DNA of 64,000 bases, from positions 2,666,001-2,730,000 of the forward strand of contig JAJTTP010000005.1 in NCBI GenBank assembly GCA_023313575.1. Direction: 5' to 3'. The position numbers and the translations under genes are program-made. This DNA is from Eutypella sp. D-1. Taxonomy: Eukaryota; Ascomycota; Sordariomycetes; Xylariales; Diatrypaceae. Below, piece by piece: positions 36,650 to 47,172 of the stretch (positions are counted from its first letter, which is position 1; every line of letters begins with the position of its first letter). The notes beneath the pieces were generated by a model that made no database searches, had not been told where the DNA came from, and was given only the letters and a program-made list of their open reading frames with translations.

Positions 36650-37061
36650 TGTTATAATTTAATTAGGCCAAATAGGGGCTAATAACCTTATTTATTAACG
36701 GTATTACCGGAAAAATAAAAACGTAAATTAGCTATATTTAATAAGTTATAAAAAAAGCTATATATAAATCCGTTATAATTTATAAATTTAAAGGTATTAA
36801 TTAAATCCGTTACAATTTAAAGATTTAATATAATTATATATTCTAATATTAAAAATAAAAGATATAAATAATATATAACTATGTTTATTACTTTTTTTTA
36901 AATAGTTTTTAAACTTATTAATTTATAATATAACTTAATTATTTAAAGCATTTTTTTTTTATTATTACTAAACGTAATTACTTATTACTTAAAACCCCAG
37001 CATTTTTGCTAATATAAACCCCTTAACTGGACTAATAGTTAGGAATAGACCAGCCGTTACA
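36650..37061 (+). repeat. 3' LTR of element 1
   Basis: 412 bases from TGTTATAATT to GCCGTTACA, followed at once by the GTAAT duplication. Many transitions relative to the 5' LTR. Confidence 0.88.
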
Positions 37062-37590
37062 GTAATTTATAAATAAACTTTTTTTATATTATATATAATT
37101 ATTTTATAAAAAATAACATATTTATTTTAATTTTTATAAATAACCCGGTAATATATATGCCGGCCGCCGGTAATAATAATAAAAGTTTATTAATAAAAAA
37201 CTTAAATATTTTTAATATTAAATTATAAAATTATATATTTTTAACCGTAATATATTTTTTACCGTATTTAATATTAACCCAGTTTTTAATAAAATTAAAT
37301 AAAGAATTTTATCTTTTAATAAACTTTATAAAATTATACCGCCGTAAAAATAAAATCTTAAAACGGGTACTTTTTAAATTAAATAAATATGTTATAATAA
37401 TATATAACCGTAATAAAAAATTTTAAAACGTTATAAACGGTATATTGTAATAATATAATTTATATAATTTATATAATTTATAATATAAATTTTAAAAAGC
37501 TTTTTATTAAAGCTTTACTTTTTATTTATAAATAATATAATATATATAAGTTATATTATATTTATTTTTATTTAATAAATTATAAACGTA
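37062..37590. other. AT-rich spacer between element 1 and solo LTR
   Basis: Degraded sequence beginning with the target duplication of element 1. No element boundary or coding trace recognised. Confidence 0.5.
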
Positions 37591-38018
37591 TATAACGGCT
37601 GGTTTATTCCTAACTATTAGTCCAATCGAAAGGTTTATATTAATAGGAGTGCTAAAAGTTTTAAGCAATAAGTAATTACGTTTAGTGATAACAAAAAGAA
37701 GGGTGCTTTAAATAACCAAATTATATTATAAGCTAATAAATTTAAAGATTATTTAAAAAAAAGGTAATAAACGTAACTATATATTATTTATATCCTTTAT
37801 CCTTAGCATTAAAATATATGGTTATTATTAAATCGTTAAGATCGCATTCGAATATAACGATTTAATATCGTTAAAATTATTACCGATCTAACCGATTTTT
37901 CCTGGTCGTATGGCGCATATGGTTTACTTTAGTATGGCTGTCTCTTTCTTTAAAACTTAAATCAGGGATCTTTTCTTATTTAGCCCCACTAGGCCTAATG
38001 GCCCGACCGGTTATAACA
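37591..38018 (-). repeat. Solo LTR of the element 2 type, opposite orientation
   Basis: On the minus strand it runs from TGTTATAACCGGTCGGG to GCCGTTATA, matching the LTRs of element 2 along its length (428 versus 432 bases). No internal region is attached. The five bases on either side (ACGTA and CCCCG) do not match, so one end may be truncated or rearranged. Its first half is less mutated than the copies in element 2. Confidence 0.85.
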
Positions 38019-38127
38019 CCCCGATTAAATAAATAATTAATAATAAATTAATAAAAGCCCCGATAATGATATTATATTAATAGCATTTTATTAACGTATT
38101 ATTATTAAAATATAAAAAATATTATAC

Positions 38128-38559
38128 TGTTATAACCGGTCGGGCCATTGGGCCTAGTGGGGCTAAAACATAATAAGAAAAGATCCCTGACTTAAGTTCT
38201 GGAGAAAAAGATAGCCACATTAAAATAAGCCATACGCGTTACATAATTAAAAAAGATCGGTTAAATCGATAATAATCCTAATAATATTAGATCGTTATAC
38301 TCGAATACGATCCTAACGATTTAATAATAACCATATATTTTAGTATTAGGAATAAAGGATATAAATAATATATAATTACGCTTATTACCTTTTTTTTAAA
38401 TAATCTTTAAACTTACCAGTTTATAATATAATTTAATTACTTAAAATATTTTTTTTTTATTATTATTAAACGTAATTATTTATTATTTAAAACCTTAGCA
38501 CTCCTGTTAATATAAACCCTTTAACTGGATTAATAATTAAGAATAAACTAGCCGTTACA
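38128..38559 (+). repeat. 5' LTR of element 2
   Basis: 432 bases, TGTTATAACCGG through GCCGTTACA, preceded by TATAC. The second half is shared with the LTRs of element 1 and the first half is not. Confidence 0.88.
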
Positions 38560-41500
38560 CGTTATAAGCTTTTATTTAATAATGTTATTAACTTTAAGCA
38601 ATATCCGATATTATGTTTTTTTCAGGCTAAAACTTTTAATAAGTTATTTAATAATTGCTTAAATAAATCGAATAAATCGAGCAAACGGTAATTATATTTA
38701 CGAACTAAAAGGTTATACTTATTAAATTTAAGTTTAAAAAACCTGGACCTTATAATGGTATTACCCCCGTATAACCTTTTCTTATTATAACCGTAACTTA
38801 TTTATATTAATAACGTTATATATACATTACGGAAATTAATAAAATTCTTAATATCACCTTATGTTTTACCGGGGGGATAATTTAATAATTTAAATTTATT
38901 TTAAATGCTTTCGTAAAAGTAAAGGAGAAAAAAAGATTTACGGAAATTAAATGTTTTTTCGAAAAATATAAAAACTTCGAGGAAAAGGTAAAAACTAATT
39001 ACGGAAATCCGGATAAGGCTTAAGCTGTTACGTAATAATTTTTAACCTTTAAATAAAAAAAGGCAGCTTATACGTACGCCGCGTAATTTAAATAACTTAC
39101 CGTTAAAACAGATTAAGTTAATAACAAATCCTTTATTAACACGTTTTATTAAGGACTTAAAGATTTAGTTAAAAATAAAATTATTACGTAAAATAAACCA
39201 GGTGTTTTTAATAAATTCGTTATTTTAGTAATTAAAATCGATAATAAATAATTTAAACGACGTTAAGAAAAAAAAGGATATTATATATTTAAAAGATTTA
39301 AAAAACACTAAAATAATAAGAATTAGGATTAAAAGCTTACCGATATATTTTACGGGACGGCATTAGGATTAATATTACTCGATATAATACGAAAAAATAA
39401 GCGATAAATTAAATACTATAATTATGGTAAAATAAGACATTTTAAGAAAGAATATAAAGGATTTAAATAAAATATAAATTGGAAACCTGTACTTAAAAGA
39501 AAATAACCTTTTGCCGGTAAAAAAACGTTTAAAATAATCTATTACGTATATTCGGACAGTAATATTTATTAATAAAGATTATAAAAAGCTAAACGATTAA
39601 TTTAAACCGTTATAAAACAATAACGTTAATAATAATAAAATGAATACCTTAATAATAATAAAAAAAAAGCCTTTACGGAAACCTATTTCGTAAAAAAAAA
39701 AAAAATAAAACGATTAATTAACTAGTTTAAAAAACGATAAGATTATAAATTAAAAGAAATATACGGCATTTATATTAAATAATCTTAATAACGCCTTAAA
39801 AAATAACGGTTTAAAATTTACTTATAATAGTTTCGTAATTAAGATAAGTTTATTAATTAAAAAATCCAAACTCGGACGCCGCATTTTTTAAAGCACTTTA
39901 TTAATTATTAAAAATACGAATGTTATTAATATAAGGAACGAAAAATCGGTATTACCAGCTAAATCAGATAAATGGTTAAAAAAAGATTCGATTTTTTATA
40001 ATAGGAAAAAAACGAAACCGATCGACGATGGTATAAAGAAATTCGGCGTTATTATAACCGCGTACCGTACGAATAAAAATGGCTAAAAAAAATATCCTGC
40101 CCCGAAAAATATTAAATATGTTATTATAACGAATATACATATTAAACGTTAAAAGCCATAAAAATCCGGAATAAAATCGAATAATAAAAATATAAAATCC
40201 GATGCTAAAAAAATAAGTTATTAAACGTTAACCTATATACGTTTAAAAACTTATTAAAAAGAATAACCCTTAATAAAATTAACTTCGAATATTTTTATAA
40301 AGATTTAAAAACAGAAAAATAACTATATGCATAAAAAGAATTTAATAAAAAAAAACTTTATAACAACCTATATAACGCCGTTTAAGTTTACGGTAAGGAT
40401 TTAAAAAAATAAGGCCGTTTATATTAAAGTTATAAAGCGGTATTTTAAGGTTTAAAAACGTAATACGATATTTATAAGCCATTTTAAAAGCTTAAAAACG
40501 ATACGGATATATTATAATACGAATAAAGGTTAAAAATAACTGGTATACCGTTATAATAAATAACGGAGCCGATAATAACTATATAACTTTAAAATTATAT
40601 AATAAGTTATAACTATTATAAAAAAAGAAATAACATTTTTATAATATAATAAAAGCCGAAAGTTATGCTTTTTAATACGACGAAAAAAAAATATTACGGG
40701 AGACCGATTAATTTAATATATATATCGAAAAATAAAAATAAGACGTTATTTTCGATATTATGCCTTTAAAAAGATACGATATAATCTTTAAGTAACCATG
40801 GTTATATTAATATAATTTATCGATTAATTAAAAAACTGGTTAAATAACATTTCCTTATTTTTTAAAGACCGACGATAATTTAAAAAAAAGATTTTAATAC
40901 TTAACGGATAGCAAATACGGATATAAAGACACGATAAAAACCTTATTTAAAAAAATATAATAAACTAAAAAAAAAGGATACGAAAAAAGGATTAAACAAA
41001 TTATCGTATTTATCCGACAGCGATTCCGCTTTTTTAACAGTATTTTAAAAAAGGAAAATAAAACGATATTATAAATACGTAACGTATTACTATAATATTA
41101 TTAATACGATAAAATATTTCGTAAAAAATTTAAAAAAAAATTATTAAACCGTAATAAATAAGACCATAAAATTATTTTTATAAAAAAAAAAACGCTATAA
41201 TTCCATAAAATCTATAACTTTAATAAAATCGAATTTAAGGAATTACGGGAGTACCTCGAAAATAAGTTAATAAAAGGATATATTTAACGATTAAAATTAT
41301 TAGTAAGATACCTTATTATGTTTATATTTAAAAAAAACGGCAAATTATAATTAGTAATTAATTATTGATAATTAAACGAAATCACCGTTAAAAACCGAAT
41401 ACTGTTATTATTTATTATTAAAATAAAAGACTGTTTATATAAAGCTAAATGGTTTACCACCTTAAACTTTAAAAATAGATATTACCATATTAAAATTAAA

Positions 41501-43522
41501 CCCGGAAATAAATAAAAAACAGCTTTTAAAACGAAATACGGCTTATTTAAATATTTAGTTATGCCTTTCGGATTAATTAACGTATTAGCATTATTTTAAC
41601 GCATAATTAACCACGTATTACGAAAATATTTTAATGTTTTTATTATTTACTATCTCGACGATATCCTTATTTACTCGGAATTAAAAAAATAGCATAAAAA
41701 GCATATATATAAGGTATTATAAACATTATAAAACGTTAATTTATTAATAAAACCCGAAAAAAATATATTTTATATATAAGAAATGGAATTCCTTAAATAT
41801 ATTATTACCTTTAAACATATTAAAATAAACCTTAAAAAAATCGTAACTATTAAAGATTAAAAAGTGCCTACTAATATAAAAAAAATACAGGCCTTTTTCG
41901 GCTTAATAAATTATTATCGGAAATTCATATAACGATTTAAATATATTATAACACCTTTTACGGAATTAATAAAAAAGGATAAACGGTTTATATGGACTGA
42001 TAAAATAAACGAAGCTTTTAAAAAATTAAAGGATATTATTATTAACGAACCAGTATTTATTATATACGATTTTAAAAAACCCGTTAAATTAAAAATTAAC
42101 GCCTCGGATTACGCTTTTAAAACGTAAATTAAATAACGAGATAAAGAAAAAAAATTACACCTTATTATATTTTACTTTTATAAACTTATTAAAACTAAAC
42201 TTAATTATCCAATTTACGATAAAAAATTTCTTATTATCGTTAACGTATTTAAGGAATTTAAATATTACCTTATAAAAAATATGCATTAAGTTAAGGTTTA
42301 TACCGATTATAAAAATATTACATATTTTTTTACCATTTAAACCTTTAACGGAAAATAGTTATAATATACCGAATATCTCGCAGAATTCGATTATATTATT
42401 ATTTATAAAAAAAGATTAAAAAACGGATAAATAAACGTTATTAATAAATAACCCGTTATGGAAAAAAAGTATATATTAATTAAACACGCGGTATTCCGAT
42501 AAATGCTAAAAGGACATTTGGAATAATAATAAATTATTGCTATTAAGATTATTTAGGATAATTTATATAAACAAATTAAATAACATAATAACGAATTATT
42601 AATAAAAAAATAAATAAAAAAGCTATAAGTATTACGAGAATTGTAAAAATAATTAATACAGGAGATTTACGAATATCTTTTATACGGACATTTAAAAGAT
42701 TATAAAATCTTTAAACGATTATAACGGACTTATATATTTAATAAAATGAAATTAATAATATAATAAATACAATAATAATATAACATTTATGGAAAAACTA
42801 AAATAAAACGATATAAACTTTACGGAAAATTATAACTATTATTAATTAATAAATAATTATAAAAATTTATTATATTTAACTTTATTACTAAATTACCGAT
42901 ATTAAAAGATTTAATAATACGTAACGGTTATAACAGCATATTCGTAATCGTTAACCGATTTATAAAGTTTTTTTATTTTATTTTATATAACGAAAATACC
43001 GACGTAAAGCAAATAGTATATATCTTTTTACGACATATTATAATAACATACGGCCTTATATTCGAAATTATCTCCGATAAAGGAATAATATTTATATCGA
43101 AATTTTAGTAAAGTTTTATGATAAAATTAAAATTAAACCTTAAGCTTATAATAACTTTTAAACCTTAAGTAAACGGATAAATAAAACGAATTAATTAAAC
43201 GTTAAAAACCTATTTTCGATAATATATTAATTATAAGCAAAATAATTAAATAAAATAGTTATTTATCGCATAATTAGCTTATAATATAACTTATTATAAA
43301 AGTATACGGATAATATTTATTAACGTTAATTTCGGGTTCATTTTAAATATTTACCGAGATGTTTATAAAAAAGGATTAAATAATATTAAAGTTATGCTAA
43401 TATTAAAACAATTTAAATAATTACATAAAAAAATAAAAAGAGAACTTAAATTCGTATGTTAACGAATAAACAGATATTATAACTAAAAAAGGTTAAAAGG
43501 ATTAACTTTTTCGGAAAGAAAT

Positions 43523-43822
43523 ATGGTTTATTTAGTTATAAAAAACATTACGATAAAACGATTTAATAAAAAACTCGATTATAAGTATATCGGATTATAC
43601 CCAGTTATTAAAAAAATATCAGAAAATAATTACGAATTAAATTTATTATTAAAAGTTAAAATTTATCTAATTTTTTACGTTTCTTTATTTAAGGATGTAA
43701 TAAATATAAACGTTATAAAAACAGGACGAAATAACGTCGAAATAAAAATAAATAAATACGAAATAAAAAAAATTTTAAACGTACGAATAAAAAATGGACG
43801 AATAAAATATAAAGTTAAATAA
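43523..43822 (+). pseudogene. Surviving fragment: integrase C-terminus and start of chromodomain, element 2
   Basis: The longest open frame in the island (99 codons). It carries the integrase tail (YKYIGLYPVIKKISENNYEL) and the beginning of a chromodomain (KYEIKKILN ... KYKVK). It stops where the chromodomain's first conserved Trp is expected (the Trp codon has become TAA), and chromodomain-like residues continue beyond the stop. It is a remnant without its own start context, not a separate gene. Confidence 0.75.
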
Positions 43823-44575
43823 AAAGGATATAATAATTTTAAAAATATATAAAAACTTATTAATTACTTAATAAACGTTTAACGTTTTTTAAAAAATTTT
43901 TATTAACGCCGACGGAAACGTTAATAAAAATAACATTTTAATTAAGATTACCCGATATATTTATCTTAAATTAATTAAAATCCGAAATAACTTTAAGATT
44001 TATTAACGTTTTAATAAACCCCGTAAAATAAGTATTTTCCACCCGACGTTTTTCCGTTTTTAACTTATTTAACTTTTTTAAATTATCGATATTATAAAAA
44101 ACCGCCTTTATTATTTTTTTATATTATATTTTTTTCTGTTTTTAAATACGTTAAATACGCGTTTTTGCACGTTTTTTAACTTTTATAACCTTTTTAAATT
44201 CCGGTTCCAGTTTACGATATTAAAAAAATACCTTAAAAAATTGCTCGGTAATAAGGTTAAAAACGTTATATTAAGGTTGGTTTTTTTAAATGTAAAAAAA
44301 ATAATAAAAAAAGTCCGACTCCGAAACTTTATATTCGAGGTAATAACGTTCGTAATAAAAATAAAAAGTTATGTCGGAAAAATTAGTAAATAATATAATA
44401 GCTAAAAAAAAATTACGTTACGTAGTTTTTATAAAAGGTTTAATACGTTTAAATATACGACTAAATATAATAAAAAAAGGAACGTAAAAAGAAAAAGAAA
44501 AAAGAAGAACTTATTAAAAGATATAAAAAAAACGGAACAGGTTTTAAGGATAAAACTTTAAAAAGGGAGAGATTA

Positions 44576-45008
44576 TGTTATAACCGGTCGGGCCATTAGG
44601 TTTAATAAGGTTAAAACATAATAAAAAAAAATCCTTAACTTAAATTTTAAAGAAAAAGATAGCTATATTAAAATAAGCTACACGCGTTATACGATTAAAA
44701 AGGATCGGTTAAATCGATAATAATTTTAACAATGTTAAATCGTTATATTCGAATACGATCTTAACGATTTAATAATAACCATATATTCCAGTGTTAAGAA
44801 TAAAGGATATAAATAATATATAGTTATATTTATTACCTTTTTCTTAAATAATTTTTAAGTTTATTAGCTTATAATATAATTTAATTATTTAAAGCACCTT
44901 TTTTTTTATTATTACCAAATATAATTATTTATTACTTAAAACCCTAACACTCTTATTAACATAAACCCTTCGATTGGATTAATAGTTAGGAATAAACTAA
45001 CCGTTATA
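44576..45008 (+). repeat. 3' LTR of element 2
   Basis: 433 bases ending in GTTATA (CA mutated to TA), followed by the TATAC duplication. Confidence 0.88.
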
Positions 45009-45195
45009 TATACCTTATATATAATATAACCCGACTGAAAAATAACCGTATGCCCGGTATAAAACCTTAATAATATATAAAAAAATATATATATATAATT
45101 TTTTATTAAAAACGTAAATTATTATACCTTATAAATAATATAATATAACCGAAAAAAAACCATACGCCTGGTATAAAACCCGGTAATATAAAATA
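45009..45195. repeat. Imperfect duplication of a TATACC-led segment of about 70 bp
   Basis: 45009-45077 and about 45123-45190 share TATACCTTATA, a CCGTATGCCCGGTATAAAACC-like core and TAATATA. Element 2 inserted exactly at the TATAC of the first copy. Confidence 0.6.
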
Positions 45196-45347
45196 ATTAT
45201 AACATATCGAAATAAAAAAAAAAGTTTAAAAAAAATTAAATAAAAAAAAAGTTATTAAACTTAATAATTAATTACAGCAAAATACCTGTGCCGTAAGTAA
45301 TAAAAAAAAAGGTTTAAAAAACCGGTTAAAAGCTTAATATGCTTTTA

Positions 45348-45563
45348 AACTGGTGGCTACCTGTTAAAGCAAGCAGCATAATAATGCCTTTATTTTATAT
45401 TAGTTAAAACTTAAAAATATACTGATCATATATTATTTATTAAGTTATTTTCTTATTTAAAACATATAGGTTTAAAAGTTATAAAAATTTTAATGTAAAA
45501 AAAAATCGATATAATAACTTTTTGTTTTATTCCGGTATTTCGTACCTCCATAAAATAAGGGCA
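45348..45563 (-). repeat. 216-bp rim repeat, right copy
   Basis: Reverse complement partner of 29772-29987 and less mutated: it keeps GC-containing stretches such as the TGCTTGC and GGTAGCC segments that read with A or T in the left copy. Confidence 0.85.
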
Positions 45564-45676
45564 TAACCGATATAATAATCCGTATGCACTTTAGCTGGCT
45601 TATAAAATAAATCATTAATGGCTTTAAGGACGCCGCCTTACCGTTCAGCTTAGGTTATTAGCAACTAACCGTAAAA

Positions 45677-45691
45677 GGCTTAGGCTAAGCC
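45677..45691. repeat. 15-bp palindrome at the right edge of the island
   Basis: GGCTTAG, central G, CTAAGCC: a perfect seven-base inverted repeat in the transition zone back to normal composition. Confidence 0.6.
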
Positions 45692-45700
45692 AAATAGCTC

Positions 45701-46153
45701 CTAACAGGGTTAGCTCGTCCTAAATGTTCAGGACACCTTCGCCATTGGAACCTTTCTAGGCAATTATCTCAATTGTTAGCGTACTAGGCCGCTATAGAGC
45801 TCTCTCTTTAGGGCTAGAATTGACTTTGACTACAGCTTACTCAGGTAAAGCTGCCAGGCTGTTCAACCACGATACGATACGTGCATATTTAATCCACCAC
45901 CTCCACGTCTCGAGATCCCGAACGAACACGATATCGATTGAGCCGACGACGATAGACACCGGGCCCGGCGATCAAAGATACACCACGTCTTTCCTCTTCA
46001 CCCCGACTACGACGACGACGCCTGCCTGCCCTTATCCTTGAGAGCTTCCTTCGGAAACAAGAGCAGAGAGGCTTGGTGGCATGAGATAGCCTGATCGAGT
46101 ATACAGAGGAAGCCACAAGCACAAGCAGCAGCCTGCGCGCAAAAAAGAAAAAA
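45701..46153 (+). promoter_or_regulatory. SEC11 upstream region
   Basis: Normal-composition DNA between the island edge and the SEC11 start; it must hold the SEC11 promoter and leader. A minus-strand frame here (45889-46233) overlaps SEC11 exon 1 and shows no domain. Confidence 0.5.
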
Positions 46154-46755
46154 ATGCTGTCCAGTCTCCAGAACCCGCGGCAGGCCGCCGCCCAACTGCT
46201 CAACTTCGGTCTTATACTATCGACCGCATTCATGGTTTGTGAAGCTCTCTTCGCATTAGGCCGGGTTTACTTGAACTAACCGCATCGATCTGTAACCTCA
46301 CCTGCTTAAAAAAACAGATGTGGAAGGGCCTCTCAGTGATAGCGGACTCGCCGTCGCCGATCGTGGTAGTGCTGTCGGGATCGATGGAGCCGGCGTTCCA
46401 GCGGGGGGACCTGCTGTTCCTGTGGAACCGGAATCTGCTGGCGGAGACGGACGTGGGCGAGGTGGTGGTGTACAACGTGCGGGACAAGGAGATCCCGATC
46501 GTGCACCGGGTGGTGCGGCGGTTCGGGACCGGCGACTCCGCCAAGCTGCTCACCAAGGGCGACAACAACGCCGCCGACGACACCGAGCTCTACGCCCGCG
46601 GCCAGGACTACCTCGAGCGCCGCGACATCATCGGCTCCGTCGTCGCCTACATCCCCTTCGTCGGCTACGTTACCATCCTCCTTAGTGAACACCCTTGGCT
46701 CAAGACCGTCATGCTTGGTATCATGGGGCTACTGGTCGTTCTGCAGAGGGAGTGA
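46154..46755 (+). CDS. SEC11: Signal peptidase complex catalytic subunit SEC11
   Basis: Two exons, 46154-46234 and 46318-46755, joined in phase 0 over an 83-base intron; 172 residues (yeast Sec11 has 167). Serine-protease elements of the S26B family are visible. The nucleophile Ser is at about 49 in LSGSMEPAF, the catalytic His at about 90 in PIVHRVV, and KGDNNAADD contains Asp at about 109 and 115. A hydrophobic N-terminal segment ([18 protein letters not shown]) is the single ER membrane anchor, and a second hydrophobic stretch lies at the C-terminus. It removes signal peptides from proteins entering the ER. The intron falls exactly between two Met codons. It is the first gene to the right of the island, only about 450 bases from it, and appears undamaged. 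Confidence 0.96.
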
Positions 46756-47172
46756 GGGTAAGACGAAAAGAGAGGGGCGTGTATGGGGGGGGGGGGGGTT
46801 CTATAAGATGAAATGGAATTGCATGTATCTAATGTCAGCGTTGAATTAGTTGTACATGGCTGAAATTGAGGGTTTGTTTTCGGAGGGGGAAAGCGGTCCT
46901 ATATCATGTAGCAATGGCTATTTACTGTATTCGCTTGGCTCTTCGATTGATTTCTCGGGAATTATAAGCTGATGTATGTGTTCTGGCTATATGATCTGTC
47001 AAGTAAAACGTGAGAGCCTACTCCGTCAACACCTTCTACGATAGATATGTTAAAATTCCCTTTTCAACTAATCCAGACAATGCTTTGGCTATCATCCACG
47101 CTATTATTCAACATGCACCATTGCCTAGCCCTGTAGACAGATGCTGCTCCTACCTAGAAAACATCGAACCGA
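46756..47172. other. Convergent 3' interval SEC11/CWF19
   Basis: About 420 bases between two tail-to-tail genes. It contains a G-homopolymer at about 46786-46798 and otherwise presumably 3' untranslated sequence. Confidence 0.5.

Larger units (their letters stand above)
30213..37061 (+). mobile_element. Ty3/Gypsy-type LTR retrotransposon 1, RIP-inactivated, chromodomain class
   Basis: Full-length element of 6.85 kb with LTRs at 30213-30626 and 36650-37061. It is flanked by the target duplication GTAAT (30208-30212 and 37062-37066). The order gag, RT, integrase, chromodomain fits Ty3/Gypsy. A decayed CCHC knuckle lies near 31478-31515. RT motifs lie about 33360-33740, with the catalytic Asp pair at 33724-33729 now reading Asn-Asn. 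The integrase core lies near 34990-35400, and the integrase C-terminus plus chromodomain near 35600-35940. Stops occur throughout every frame, mostly at former Gln and Trp positions. No functional protein can be made. It is a fungal genomic element with no sign of an envelope gene. Confidence 0.92.
38128..45008 (+). mobile_element. Ty3/Gypsy-type LTR retrotransposon 2, RIP-inactivated, chromodomain class
   Basis: Full-length element of 6.88 kb, LTRs 38128-38559 and 44576-45008. It is flanked by the target duplication TATAC (38123-38127 and 45009-45013). The internal region is a close relative of element 1. A zinc knuckle near 39414-39459 has three Cys codons changed to Tyr. RT lies near 41300-41690, with the Asp-Asp pair still intact at 41657-41662 in a YLDDILIYSE context. 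The integrase core lies near 42900-43330, and the integrase C-terminus and chromodomain near 43520-43860. Many in-frame stops make it non-autonomous. Its LTR differs from element 1 in the 5' half. Confidence 0.92.
29401..45700. other. AT-rich, RIP-degraded transposon island
   Basis: Sixteen kilobases that are visibly AT-rich and TpA-rich, with almost no open frames. Paired copies of the same sequence within it differ largely by C/T and G/A transitions, and retrotransposon Trp, Gln and Cys codons have become TAG, TAA or TAT. This is what repeat-induced point mutation leaves behind. It contains two full-length Gypsy-type elements, one solo LTR and rim repeats. Such blocks are normally H3K9-methylated and silent in fungi; that is knowledge of similar regions, not something seen here. 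Confidence 0.92.

Noticed and set aside
29401..45700. Centromere or rDNA-type region
   Set aside because: All of the AT-rich block that can be read is retrotransposon, LTR and short repeats; it is small, and rRNA sequence is absent.
29401..45700. Starship-type giant mobile element or captain recombinase
   Set aside because: No tyrosine recombinase frame or cargo genes were seen; only Gypsy remnants and short repeats.
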